From: Salinisphaera sp. G21_0
GTDB taxonomy: Bacteria > Pseudomonadota > Gammaproteobacteria > Pseudomonadales > Endozoicomonadaceae
Assembly (NCBI RefSeq): GCF_017744115.1
Contig: NZ_JAGHQW010000007.1
Span: forward strand, 90,405-154,404
Direction of reading: 5' to 3'
Length of the DNA stretch: 64,000 bases
In this document: positions 25,383 through 34,121 of the stretch, in pieces
Numbering within the stretch: the first letter of the stretch is position 1
Layout: each line of letters begins with the position of its first letter
Notes under the pieces: generated by a model
Databases searched by the model: none
Seen by the model: the letters and a program-made list of their open reading frames with translations, nothing else
Told to the model about the DNA's origin: nothing
Position numbers and translations under genes: made by a program

Positions 25383-25794
25383 TGAGCAGCAGCTTAAGAG
25401 TCTCTGCAAAGCGATGGATTGCCAAACCAGGCGGCTGCAACAAAAGGTTGCGGTGGCACAAACCGAAGTATTGGCGCTTGATCGGCAGAAACAGCTGATC
25501 ACTGGCTCTCAAGGCAGCAGCGCCCTGAATTTTGGCCATACCATTAATGCCTTGTCATGCTGGAATCGAAATCAGTTCTCCGCTTTAATTAACGACGTTT
25601 TATTATTACTGGATCAGAAACTCACCGCCCAGCAGCAGAGCCTTGAGCAACTGGAAGCCAGTCTTGAAGAGCAGAAGAAAAAAACTCGCGGCATGGAGCA
25701 CCTTTCCCATAAGGAGCACATCAAGAACAGAAAACGAGCAGACCTTCGGATGAAGCGCGAGTTGGAGGAAGTCCTGCAACGTTTCCCGCAATAG
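25375..25794 (+). CDS. fliJ: FliJ, export ATPase central stalk
   Basis: A 139-residue protein made almost wholly of a two-helix coiled coil, following fliI with an eight-base overlap. FliJ inserts into the FliI ring like F1 gamma and links it to FlhA. Sequence identity in this family is low; the coiled-coil pattern (heptads in LDQKLTAQQQSLEQLEASLE) and the position support the name. Confidence 0.85.
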   Translation: MADEQQLKSLCKAMDCQTRRLQQKVAVAQTEVLALDRQKQLITGSQGSSALNFGHTINALSCWNRNQFSALINDVLLLLDQKLTAQQQSLEQLEASLEEQKKKTRGMEHLSHKEHIKNRKRADLRMKRELEEVLQRFPQ

Positions 25795-25842
25795 ATGATT
25801 GTGATAGCCTGATTGCTGAATGAGCAAAAGCAGGGATCGCAT

Positions 25843-26571
25843 ATGTCATTCAGCAAACCGCTTCTGTCCGGTATTTTCGCCTCATTACTTTTTTCCCCAT
25901 TGCTGCCTGGCAGCACACCTCTTTCCGCAGCCCGGCCGTCGATTGAAGAGACCATTAATGATCGGGTTGCCAACTATTTAAATAAGTCTCTTGGCGATTT
26001 CCTCCAGGCCTACCCTGATGCCAGCCAATCGATAACGGTAAGACCATTAAAAAAGATCCCCGGACATTGTCAGCAGGCTCTGAGGGTTTCCAGACGGTCT
26101 GATCATCGTCCCCCTGTTGGCCTGGTAAGGCTGAACGTTGAGTGCCCCGGGCAATGGCGGCATTATGTGACTGCCGATGTGGACGTTCAGGTCCCTGCGG
26201 TCCATGTTCGCAAGGCGTTATCCCGGGGGGATATCCTCACTGAGGATGCTTTGCAGTTGATAAGTGTTTCCTGGAACAAATTAAGAGGTGATTTTTTCCA
26301 GAAGCCTGAACTGGTGACCGGTCGACAGCTGAGGCGCTCACTTGCAATAGGTAGCCTGGTTGCAGGGAGTGCTCTGGTTCCTGATTATCTGGTTCAGAAA
26401 GGACAAGTGGTCACCATACTGGCTGGAGGGGACAATCTGTATGTTGCCATGGCCGGTATTGCGCTGGAAAGTGGCTTAATGTCTGAGACTATCCGGGTTC
26501 GCAATCGCTCCTCAGGAAAGGTGGTGGATGCTCAAGTGATTGCAAAAAATAAAGTCCGGACCGGGTTGTAA
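25843..26571 (+). CDS. flgA: FlgA, P-ring assembly chaperone
   Basis: Periplasmic chaperone needed to form the FlgI ring. From ATG 25843, with AGGGAT upstream, it has 242 residues: a signal peptide (SGIFASLLFSPLLPGSTPLS) and a C-terminal SAF domain (VRKALSRGDILTEDALQLIS; GSLVAGSALVPDYLVQKGQV). The frame can be read from a TTG at 25813 but that lacks a binding site. Being joined to fliJ is unusual; in most lateral loci flgA lies beside flgM and flgN. A terminator follows. Confidence 0.92.
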   Translation: MSFSKPLLSGIFASLLFSPLLPGSTPLSAARPSIEETINDRVANYLNKSLGDFLQAYPDASQSITVRPLKKIPGHCQQALRVSRRSDHRPPVGLVRLNVECPGQWRHYVTADVDVQVPAVHVRKALSRGDILTEDALQLISVSWNKLRGDFFQKPELVTGRQLRRSLAIGSLVAGSALVPDYLVQKGQVVTILAGGDNLYVAMAGIALESGLMSETIRVRNRSSGKVVDAQVIAKNKVRTGL

Positions 26572-26623
26572 TTTATTTGAATGTTTTTTCAGTATGTCAC
26601 CAGGAAAAATCCACACATGAAAT

Positions 26624-26650
26624 AGCTAATCATCCGCTGATTAGCTTTTT
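26624..26650 (+). terminator. Rho-independent terminator of the fliE-flgA operon
   Basis: AGCTAATCA (26624-26632), TCCGC loop, TGATTAGCT (26638-26646), then TTTT. It lies 52 bases after the flgA stop, closing the operon before the methyltransferase-like gene. The hairpin also contains the first of three operator-like elements. Confidence 0.8.
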
Positions 26651-26718
26651 CTGCTGCAAAATACCGAATCAGCAGATGATTAAATATACGCTTCATTGAC
26701 TACCTTCATCTGCTGTTT
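26628..26718. promoter_or_regulatory. Three iterated operator-like elements and a sigma-70-type promoter before the HsdM/HsdS-like gene
   Basis: Element 1, AATCATCCGCTGATT, is at 26628-26642 on the plus strand. Element 2 is at 26667-26681 and reads AATCATCTGCTGATT on the minus strand (14 of 15 with element 1). Element 3 at 26704-26718 matches 12 of 15 on the plus strand, with core TCATCTGCTG. Start spacings are 39 and 37 bases. A sigma-70-like promoter, TTGACT (26696-26701), 16 bases, TATTTT (26718-26723), lies across element 3, with the gene starting at 26749. The arrangement resembles an array of repressor sites; the binding protein is unknown, and the adjacent HsdS-like protein is an obvious candidate. 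Confidence 0.55.
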
Positions 26719-26748
26719 ATTTTCTTCTGATTTCACCAGGGATAGATA

Positions 26749-28554
26749 ATGGGAAGAGAGATAGTAAAAGCACTGGCACCGGATCAGCTTAGAAAAAACA
26801 GCTGGTATCCGGATTACATCCATCTGATGGGGCAGCTATTAACCTGGTCTTACTTGAGTGAGCATGGTCTGCTCAATGAAGAGATACGATTTAACGGGGA
26901 TATCTACCAGACTGCTGACCACTCATTGATAGCAGAAATATTGTCAGCAGGTCTGTCAGGTGTTTCTGTCTTCAGAAGTGATCCCGTCTGGAGTTCAGCG
27001 TGGTCAAATTACCAGCATTATCTTCAGGCTATTCCTGCGCCAGAGCTTGAACGACTGACGACTTCTCTTGCTACCGCAAAGCGACATGGTCTTATCCGGT
27101 ATGATGAGCTGCCGGATATTCTTTATGGTAAATATCTACAAGTGCGGCCAGCTCTGCCCATGGAAGTCAGGGACCTGGTGGTCAACCTGTTACCAAAAGA
27201 CCTTCAGCATCCTGTTTATCTTTCTGGCGATGGAGCCTTTGGCCTCATGCCTTTACAGGTCGGCAAAAATATTCAGCTGTTCTCTGAACACCCTCAGCCT
27301 GAGACCATGCACTCTCTTATCGCTTTACTGAGTAGCCAGGTGGTTCTGCGAGAAGGAGACCCGGTGTTGAATCCGGCGTTTTTCCAATATGGCAGGCTTC
27401 AACAGTTTGCTTATAGTGTCGGAGTTTTATTGCATGATCACAGCTATAAAGTGAATGAAGTCAGGGATCTGTTTGGCCGATTTTCTTCGGGCATACGTCA
27501 GAAGGAGATATTGTTTGTAACTCATATGCTTCACCAATGCAGTGGCTCGATGATTCTGGTGATTCCTGGTCGCTTTCTCCTGAAAAATACCGCTGAAAGC
27601 CGTAACTTCCGGAAAAAGCTGATTCAGGATGGACGCCTTTCCGGGGTTATACGGTTACCTGCCGGTTTATTGCCAGGACGAGCACAGCCTCTGTTTGTGC
27701 TTATTTTTGCTGGCGATGCGTCCAATATCATCCGCTTTGTTAACAGCGATAACGACTATTTTAAGGCCGTCGCCGTGAAAAAGCGTGGGGAAGCAAAGTA
27801 TCGATTAAATAACCTGGATGTGATTGTCGAAGAAATCCGGGACCCCCGAAATACCGGAGTCAGTTATCAGGTAAATTGCACTGATTTATTGAGTGCTGGC
27901 GATACCAATTTCCCATTGGATCCGGGCCATTATTCAGGAACCAATCGTTCCGTGGTTTTTCGTTCCAACGGAGCGGTTTCAGTATTGGACGACGGGTTTG
28001 AGATTATTCGTGCCCAGGCGTTGAGAGGTGCGGAGCATGAGCAGGATATCCGGGTATTCATGGAAGTAACTGTTAATGATATAAACGATGCCGGATTGGT
28101 TGAAGCACCAAAGCGTATTGTGCAGATTGGCCCCGACAGGTTGAAAAGAGCGAAAGGGCAGACATTACAAGCTGGTGATATATTGCTGGCGATAAAGGGG
28201 CAGGCGGGAAAACTGGCATTAGTTCCGGAGTTATGTGGCAATAACTGGGTTGCTGGCCAGTCCTTTGTTATCTTACGACAAAAGCCTGGTAATGGGCTCC
28301 TTAGCCCGGTTGTCCTGTTTCGATTTCTGAAGTCAGAGACGGGCCAGAAGCTGATTGATTCCATACGTACAGATAATAATGTGCCATTTATCCACAGTCA
28401 GGATTTAAAACAGTTACCGGTACCTTGCTGGTCAGACCTGGAGCAGGAGCAGGCCTGTCAGGCTCACGAGGAAGTGTTAAAACTCTATGCCAGGATGAAA
28501 TTTTTCCGGGAAAAGGCCGAGCTGATTGAGCGGGCAATACTAAAAGAAGCTTGA
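26749..28554 (+). CDS. HsdM-like/HsdS-like fusion protein with degenerate methyltransferase motifs
   Basis: The 601 residues combine two halves of type I modification systems. Residues about 1-330 follow an N6-adenine methyltransferase (HsdM) plan, with HMLHQCSGSMILVIPGRFLL and LIQDGRLSGVIRLPAGLLPG corresponding to the post-catalytic HsdM motifs. The SAM loop, normally DPxCGTG, is YLSGDGAFGLMP (157-168), and the catalytic NPP[FYW] is replaced by LLHDHSY (227-233); no NPP occurs anywhere. Residues about 412-575 look like an HsdS target-recognition domain (TLQAGDILLAIKGQAGKLAL; PFIHSQDLKQLPVP). It is therefore probably a non-catalytic DNA-binding protein. No hsdR or other restriction gene is near. 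It lies inside the flagellar locus, convergent with fliP, behind its own promoter and repeat array. The role is unknown; a regulator is my inference. Confidence 0.75.
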   Translation: MGREIVKALAPDQLRKNSWYPDYIHLMGQLLTWSYLSEHGLLNEEIRFNGDIYQTADHSLIAEILSAGLSGVSVFRSDPVWSSAWSNYQHYLQAIPAPELERLTTSLATAKRHGLIRYDELPDILYGKYLQVRPALPMEVRDLVVNLLPKDLQHPVYLSGDGAFGLMPLQVGKNIQLFSEHPQPETMHSLIALLSSQVVLREGDPVLNPAFFQYGRLQQFAYSVGVLLHDHSYKVNEVRDLFGRFSSGIRQKEILFVTHMLHQCSGSMILVIPGRFLLKNTAESRNFRKKLIQDGRLSGVIRLPAGLLPGRAQPLFVLIFAGDASNIIRFVNSDNDYFKAVAVKKRGEAKYRLNNLDVIVEEIRDPRNTGVSYQVNCTDLLSAGDTNFPLDPGHYSGTNRSVVFRSNGAVSVLDDGFEIIRAQALRGAEHEQDIRVFMEVTVNDINDAGLVEAPKRIVQIGPDRLKRAKGQTLQAGDILLAIKGQAGKLALVPELCGNNWVAGQSFVILRQKPGNGLLSPVVLFRFLKSETGQKLIDSIRTDNNVPFIHSQDLKQLPVPCWSDLEQEQACQAHEEVLKLYARMKFFREKAELIERAILKEA

Positions 28555-28584
28555 TTATTCTGGTGTCCGTTTTTTAACGGTTGT

Positions 28585-29343
28585 TCAAAAAAAGCTGGAT
28601 GCCATCGTTCCCATAATCATTGCCCAGCCATCCACCAGAACAAACAGCATTAATTTAAATGGCAGAGAGATCATCTGTGGTGACAGCATAATCATACCCA
28701 TTGCCATCAAAACACTGGCCACAACCAGGTCAATGACCAGAAAGGGAATATAAATAATAAAACCGATCTGGAAAGCGGTTTTCAGTTCACTGGTCACAAA
28801 AGCAGGTATCGCGATTGATAAGGGCGTATCCGTCACATTTACGGGTATGTCCTGTTTGGCGATACTGAAGAACAGTTCAAGATCCGTTTCCCTGGTCTGT
28901 TTCAACATAAAGTCTTTCACTGGCAAGCTGGCCTTTGTCAGTGCTTCCAGCAAGGTCTGGCTATCTTCCAGATAGGGGATCACTGCCAGGGCATAAATGT
29001 CTTCAAATAGTGGCATCATGATCAGTATTGTCAACGCCAGCGTAATACCCAGCAACACCTGGTTTGGCGGCGTTTGTTGTAAACCCAGTGCTTGCCTGAG
29101 AATAGCCAGAACGATGATGATCCGGGTAAACGAGGTCATCATCAATAACGCTGCCGGGATAAAACTGAGTAACGTCATCAGAATCAGGATCTGAAGACTG
29201 GCGCTGTACTCCGTTGCATCCCCGTTGCTGGTTACCGTGATCAGTGGCAGGCCGGACCCGGCAAAACTGTCAACAGCAAAAAAGCAGAAGAAGGCTGACA
29301 ATGCGCACATCATCAGCCTGTATTTATTGTTCGGGTTTTTCAT
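28585..29343 (-). CDS. fliP: FliP, flagellar export gate protein
   Basis: Core of the export gate pore. The 252 residues begin with a signal-like segment, as FliP does, then have the family motif [24 protein letters not shown] start ([20 protein letters not shown]), [18 protein letters not shown] and the conserved end [15 protein letters not shown]. It is the only fliP in the window and directly follows the fliN stop (TGA then ATG). It ends the minus-strand run fliQ-fliR-flhB-flhA-fliM-fliN-fliP. In lateral loci fliQ would follow; here the convergent HsdM/HsdS-like gene does, after 30 bases. Confidence 0.94.
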   Translation of the reverse strand: MKNPNNKYRLMMCALSAFFCFFAVDSFAGSGLPLITVTSNGDATEYSASLQILILMTLLSFIPAALLMMTSFTRIIIVLAILRQALGLQQTPPNQVLLGITLALTILIMMPLFEDIYALAVIPYLEDSQTLLEALTKASLPVKDFMLKQTRETDLELFFSIAKQDIPVNVTDTPLSIAIPAFVTSELKTAFQIGFIIYIPFLVIDLVVASVLMAMGMIMLSPQMISLPFKLMLFVLVDGWAMIMGTMASSFF

Positions 29344-29721
29344 TCAGGAAATATGCTTCAGTCTTTCTGATTCACTGACCACATCCAGGAAACGAATGCC
29401 GTATTTATCATGAATAACCACGACTTCGGCATAGGCAATGAGTTTGCCATTCACCATCACTTCCAATGGCTCTGATGCCTCTTTTTCCAGCTCAACAATA
29501 GAGCCTTTGTTCAGGCGCATTAAATCACCGATATTAATTTTAGTGCTGCCCAGTTCCAGCGAAAGGGTGACGGGAATATCCAGAATCATCCCCAGGTCAC
29601 TCATGGCCTGGGGGAGATTGGCTGTCTCTTCAACGGGCTGGGTGGATTGTTCAGATTCCAGGCTGTCCTGAAAGCTCATGCTGTCATTTGGGGTAGCGCT
29701 GTCGTCTTGTTCGTTACTCAT
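29344..29721 (-). CDS. fliN: FliN, C-ring protein
   Basis: C-ring (switch) component with the SpoA domain. From ATG at 29721 it has 125 residues: an acidic, variable N-terminus and the domain MILDIPVTLSLELGSTKINI, GDLMRLNKGSIVELEKEASE, EVVVIHDKYGIRF. The frame is open upstream but overlaps fliM; the ATG overlaps the fliM stop as ATGAGTAA, so the two are coupled. Confidence 0.93.
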   Translation of the reverse strand: MSNEQDDSATPNDSMSFQDSLESEQSTQPVEETANLPQAMSDLGMILDIPVTLSLELGSTKINIGDLMRLNKGSIVELEKEASEPLEVMVNGKLIAYAEVVVIHDKYGIRFLDVVSESERLKHIS

Positions 29722-30706
29722 GGATTTCCTTCTCCTCGTGCTGGTACACCTCTGCTTCTTCGCTATGCAATTTTTTGGTGATCTTGATGGCCAGACTGTT
29801 CTGTACCGTGCATACCGACGCTTTAAAGCAGGGTACGCCTGCAACTTTGACGGTAACATTGGGGGGGACATCGGCCTGGATGATCTGACCGGGCTTCAGT
29901 CTCATCACATCTCTGAGGCTGATATCAACTTCACAGAGCCGTGAGGATACTTCCAGCGGGGCCTGCATCAATCCCATCAGCATATTGCGTTGCCACTGGG
30001 GGTCCTGCTCAGCAAATTTAAAGGCCTGGAGCTTTTCTCTCACGGGTTCCAGCGCCTGATAGGGCATGACGATATGAAATGCGCAGGATTGACTGCCCAG
30101 CTGTAGCGTAAATTGGCTCAGCAGAATGATTTCCGTGTCCGATCGAAACAGAGTTGAAACCGGGCTGTTGTAATTATCCGCCAGTTTGATTTTGAACGAG
30201 AGTATACTTCCCCAGGCTTCTGTCTGTTTATCTGCAGCAGCTTTGAGAACTCTCTGCAATATTCTGATTTCAGCGGTTGTCAGTTCGTTGCGTTTTGGAT
30301 TTACACTCTCTCCGGAACCACTGAAGAATATATCCACCAGAGAAAAAAGCATCGGAGATTCAATCGCCATAAATCCAGAGCACTTTAGCGTGGTTGATTT
30401 ATAGATATGTTTGATATCGGGGGGTGTGTCATTGGCAAGGTAATCGCCCACTTGTAATGAATCAACACTGTCAAACTGCACATCAATGTTATGCCTGAAT
30501 AGACTGCTGATGGCATGTCTGAACAGTTGTGAGAAACGCTGGTTGATCAGCTCCAGCGTAGGTAGCAGGTCATGAATCTTATAATCCGGGTTGGTCAGAT
30601 CATAAGTTTCAAGATCTTTAAATTCAGAAGAAGAGTGTACCTTCTGTATTTTTGCAGAACCTGACAGCTCCCGGCTGTTCAGTGATGATTTTGATTTCCT
30701 GTCCAT
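29714..30706 (-). CDS. fliM: FliM, C-ring switch protein lacking the CheY-binding peptide
   Basis: Switch protein linking FliG and FliN. The 330 residues have the FliM core (LINQRFSQLFRHAISSLFRH; SPMLFSLVDIFFSGSGE, with SGSG for the usual GGxG) and a C-terminal SpoA domain (LKPGQIIQADVPPNVTVKVA). The N-terminal LSQDEIDALL-type peptide that binds phosphorylated CheY is absent; residues 1-30 are polar with no such motif. This fits lateral motors, which rotate in one direction. A 123-base gap, long for this operon, separates it from flhA. Confidence 0.92.
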   Translation of the reverse strand: MDRKSKSSLNSRELSGSAKIQKVHSSSEFKDLETYDLTNPDYKIHDLLPTLELINQRFSQLFRHAISSLFRHNIDVQFDSVDSLQVGDYLANDTPPDIKHIYKSTTLKCSGFMAIESPMLFSLVDIFFSGSGESVNPKRNELTTAEIRILQRVLKAAADKQTEAWGSILSFKIKLADNYNSPVSTLFRSDTEIILLSQFTLQLGSQSCAFHIVMPYQALEPVREKLQAFKFAEQDPQWQRNMLMGLMQAPLEVSSRLCEVDISLRDVMRLKPGQIIQADVPPNVTVKVAGVPCFKASVCTVQNSLAIKITKKLHSEEAEVYQHEEKEIHE

Positions 30707-30829
30707 GGAAATACCTGCCCGAAGGGAACACTAATCGAAATTTGCCAGCTTTCTTTATGAAGTTGAAATAGCTATTTTCACGATACCGTTATCAAGCCTT
30801 AAAAACAAACAACTTTTCTTTTATGGGGT

Positions 30830-32929
30830 TTACCCGACTTTACCTACGACAATGACTTCTTTATTTTCAGGTATTTCATTAAACGACAGTACGTGCATGC
30901 CATCAGTACATAGTCTTGCATAGCGGGCCATAGCCGGGCGAATGGTATCGTTTACCAGCATGATTGGCGGCTTTCCTTCTGCGATCAACTTATCAGCAAC
31001 AATGGGTAACTGTTGCTGAAGCTGTTCAGCAATACCCGGCTCCAGTGGCAGGGAGTCCGGTGAGAAATGACTGTTTTTTACCGCCTGTTGAAAACTCTGC
31101 ATGATCACCTGCTCCAGCTCTGGACTCATGGTAACCGCAGGCAGTGTCTGCTGATGACCGATCAGGTTCTGCACAATGGCCCGGCGCAGGGCGACCCGGA
31201 CTTCAGCAGTGAGCTGCCAGGTTTCCTTTTTATTTTCCGAGGACTCCAATAGCGTAGAGCCGATTGTACGAATATCACTGACCGGTACATCTTCCATCAA
31301 CAACTCCCTCAGTACCTTGGAAAAAATGCTGATGGAAATTTTTTTGGGAATTAACTCATCGGCCAGTTTCGGTGAGTAATGGCGTAGCTTATCCACCAGC
31401 TGCTCTACTTCATCATGACCAAGCAGTTCACTGGCATGTTCATCAATGATTTTATTCAAGTGCGTTGCCATGACACTGGCGGGATCAACGACGGTATACC
31501 CTAATCCTGAAGCATGATCTCTGTCAGACGGTTCAATCCACAGTGCATCCAGCTGGTAAGCAGGATCTTTGGTTGGGGTACCATTAAGCTCCCCAAATAC
31601 CTCACCAGGGTTGATGGCTAATAACTTTCCCGGGTCAACCTGCCCTTCTGCGACGGTGACTCCCTTTAATTCGATGGTATAGCTATCGGGTTTCAGGCTT
31701 AAATTGTCTTTGATATGCACACTGGGAACCAGAAAGCCCAGCTGGCGGGACTGGCTTTTGCGAATTCCCTTGATCTGAGTTAACAGTTGCCCTCCCTGTT
31801 TTTCATCAGCCAGGGTAATCAGTCTGAAGCCCAGTTCCATTTTCAAGGTATCTACCGGCGGAATATCTCCCCATGACCAAGAGGTATCCGATGAGCTTTG
31901 GTCCTGCTGCTCTTTGGGATTGTCTTGTTCTGCAGGAGTGGAGTGTCTGCTGAGCCACCAGAATACCAGTAAGACCAATGCACCCAGACCAACAAAAGGA
32001 ATAAATGGCATTCCGGGTACCAGCCCCATAACGATCAGGATAACACCGGTCAGCATCATCGCTCTGGGGGATGACAGCATCTGCTCCGATACCTGGTCTC
32101 CCATATCGGCAGATTCTGACACCCGGGTGACCATCATGGCTGCGGCTGTCGATAACAAGAGTGAGGGTATTTGGGCGACCAGACCATCACCAATGGTCAA
32201 CAGCGAATAGACAGTAAAGGCTTCACCGGCACTGAGCCCCTGCCCAAGTGTACCGATCAGCATTCCGCCAATAATATTGATGGCGAGAATCAGCAGTCCT
32301 GCCACCGCATCGCCACGGACAAATTTACTGGCACCGTCCATGGAACCGTAGAAATCTGCCTCCCGTCGTACACTCTCCCGTCGGTCATGGGCTTTTTGCT
32401 GGTCAATGATGCCGGCATTCAAATCAGCATCAATGGCCATCTGCTTGCCCGGAAGAGCGTCCAGAGTGAAACGGGCGGTAACTTCTGATATTCGACCTGC
32501 CCCTTTGGTAACGACAACAAAGTTGATAATGACCAGAATGGCAAAGACCACCAGGCCGACCACATAGTTGTTGCCAATAACCACTTCACCAAAAGATTGA
32601 ATCACTTTACCAGCAGCATCAGGACCCGTATGACCATTCAGTAAAACGACACGGGTTGAGGCAACATTCAGTGCAAGACGGAGTAAGGTAGATACCAGCA
32701 GAATGGTTGGGAAAACGGCAAAATCCAGTGGCCTGAGCGTGTAAACACTGACCAGTAAAACCAGCAGGGAGAGAGCTATATTAAAGGTGAAAAAGGCATC
32801 CAGCATAAAAGGCGGCATGGGGAGTGTTACCATGCCGAGGGTCATCAGCACGATCAATGGAATGCCAATACGCAGTCCATTGGTTTTGCCCGATAATTCT
32901 CCCAGCAGACGTTGAGCTTCCCTGATCAT
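30830..32929 (-). CDS. flhA: FlhA, flagellar export gate protein (set 2)
   Basis: Second FlhA in the window, 699 residues, with the same plan: membrane domain to about 340, signature RISEVTARFTLDALPGKQ, then the AIDADLNAG loop and a cytosolic docking domain. A stretch rich in Gln, Ser and Trp (NPKEQQDQSSSDTSWSWGD) marks the linker between the two parts. It is clearly homologous to but diverged from the set 1 copy. It follows flhB by 24 bases. Motif-for-motif it looks like the ordinary primary-flagellum type. Confidence 0.94.
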   Translation of the reverse strand: MIREAQRLLGELSGKTNGLRIGIPLIVLMTLGMVTLPMPPFMLDAFFTFNIALSLLVLLVSVYTLRPLDFAVFPTILLVSTLLRLALNVASTRVVLLNGHTGPDAAGKVIQSFGEVVIGNNYVVGLVVFAILVIINFVVVTKGAGRISEVTARFTLDALPGKQMAIDADLNAGIIDQQKAHDRRESVRREADFYGSMDGASKFVRGDAVAGLLILAINIIGGMLIGTLGQGLSAGEAFTVYSLLTIGDGLVAQIPSLLLSTAAAMMVTRVSESADMGDQVSEQMLSSPRAMMLTGVILIVMGLVPGMPFIPFVGLGALVLLVFWWLSRHSTPAEQDNPKEQQDQSSSDTSWSWGDIPPVDTLKMELGFRLITLADEKQGGQLLTQIKGIRKSQSRQLGFLVPSVHIKDNLSLKPDSYTIELKGVTVAEGQVDPGKLLAINPGEVFGELNGTPTKDPAYQLDALWIEPSDRDHASGLGYTVVDPASVMATHLNKIIDEHASELLGHDEVEQLVDKLRHYSPKLADELIPKKISISIFSKVLRELLMEDVPVSDIRTIGSTLLESSENKKETWQLTAEVRVALRRAIVQNLIGHQQTLPAVTMSPELEQVIMQSFQQAVKNSHFSPDSLPLEPGIAEQLQQQLPIVADKLIAEGKPPIMLVNDTIRPAMARYARLCTDGMHVLSFNEIPENKEVIVVGKVG

Positions 32930-32953
32930 TGTCTGGTCCTTGTTAAAGCCTGT

Positions 32954-34105
32954 TTATCCCTGCTGCTTATCCCACTTTTCCTGAAAAGCCCGGGGAACCT
33001 CCGGTTCCGGCATTTCTGGTCTTGTGGGCATTCTTCCAGCCTGATAATCATTCAGGTGCTTGATGTAAGCCAATATCTGAGCAACAGCTATATAGAGTTC
33101 GTCGGCTATTTCCTGGTTCAGTGCTGTGGTGTGATAAACAACCCGGGCCAGAACCGGTGATTGAATCACCGGGCGATTATACTCCCTGGCCACTGCACAA
33201 ATTCTCAGGGCAACCTGATCAACGCCTTTCGCCACCAGATAGGGCGCTCTTGCCCGGTTCTGGTCGTAGCGAATAGCCACGGCAAAGTGTGTCGGGTTGG
33301 TGATGATCACATCGGCTCCCGGCACCGCCTGCATCATACGTCGACCGGCAATTTCCTGCTGCTTTTCCTTCAAGCGGGAGCGAACTTCAGGCTGCCCCTC
33401 CAGCTCTTTCATTTCATCACGCATTTCCTTGGGTGTCATGCGTAACTTGCGTAAATGGCTCCATTGCTGAAATGGAATATCAATGATACAGATAATCACC
33501 AGCGCCAGGGTCATCACCGCTATAGCCTTAACCAGGTAACCTGCTCCCAGGTAAAGGGCACTGGTAATAGATAACTGGTTAATGGTCATTAACTCGGCAA
33601 AAAACCACTGGGCAGTGAGCCAGAGACAAAAACCAAGCAGGAGTAGTTTGGCAATGGACTTGACCACTTCCATCAGTGAGCGGACAGAAAACATACGCTG
33701 AAGTCCTTTCAGCGGACTGATGCGTTCGCCTTTAAACTGCAGCAGCTTATTACTGAAAAGCCAGCCACCCAGTGCCAGAGAAGCACCAACGGTGGCCAGG
33801 GTGATCAGCAGGAAAAACGGCATCAGCCCGGAGAACCCTTCGGTAAGGCTGTTAATCAAATGGCTTTTCAGCCAGTTTTCCTGACGAAGTACTTCTTTAT
33901 CAAAGGTAAAGCTGTTTTGCATGACTCCTTGTAGCCGCTGATTAATGACGTTGCCGCTAAACCACATGGCCAGCAAAGTACCGCCAATCAGTGCGGTAGT
34001 CACCAGCTCCCGGGATCGGGGAACCTGACCTTCTTCTCGGCTTTTCTGGATTTTTCGCTCAGAAGGTTCTTCGGTGCGTTCTTCCTGTTGGGGTTCATCG
34101 GCCAT
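32954..34105 (-). CDS. flhB: FlhB, export substrate-specificity switch protein (set 2, normal NPTH)
   Basis: The 383 residues begin with the classic TEEPSERKIQKSREEGQVPR stretch, have four membrane helices and a cytosolic domain with the autocleavage site N270-P271-T272-H273 followed by FAVAIRYDQNRARAPYLVAK. Every hallmark is canonical, unlike the set 1 FlhB with NPGH. A proline-rich tail (TRPEMPEPEVPRAF) ends the protein. It lies between fliR and flhA. Confidence 0.94.
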   Translation of the reverse strand: MADEPQQEERTEEPSERKIQKSREEGQVPRSRELVTTALIGGTLLAMWFSGNVINQRLQGVMQNSFTFDKEVLRQENWLKSHLINSLTEGFSGLMPFFLLITLATVGASLALGGWLFSNKLLQFKGERISPLKGLQRMFSVRSLMEVVKSIAKLLLLGFCLWLTAQWFFAELMTINQLSITSALYLGAGYLVKAIAVMTLALVIICIIDIPFQQWSHLRKLRMTPKEMRDEMKELEGQPEVRSRLKEKQQEIAGRRMMQAVPGADVIITNPTHFAVAIRYDQNRARAPYLVAKGVDQVALRICAVAREYNRPVIQSPVLARVVYHTTALNQEIADELYIAVAQILAYIKHLNDYQAGRMPTRPEMPEPEVPRAFQEKWDKQQG

Positions 34106-34121
34106 TCTTGAGAACCCTCAT

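Noticed and set aside
28567..28580. CCGTT/AACGG hairpin between the HsdM/HsdS-like gene and fliP
   Set aside because: Five AT-rich base pairs with the T-run in the loop; too weak to call a terminator.
30707..30829. Promoter before fliM in the 123-base gap after flhA
   Set aside because: Neither a sigma-28 nor a sigma-54 pattern was found on the minus strand; a TGGCAAATTT stretch lacks the -12 GC.
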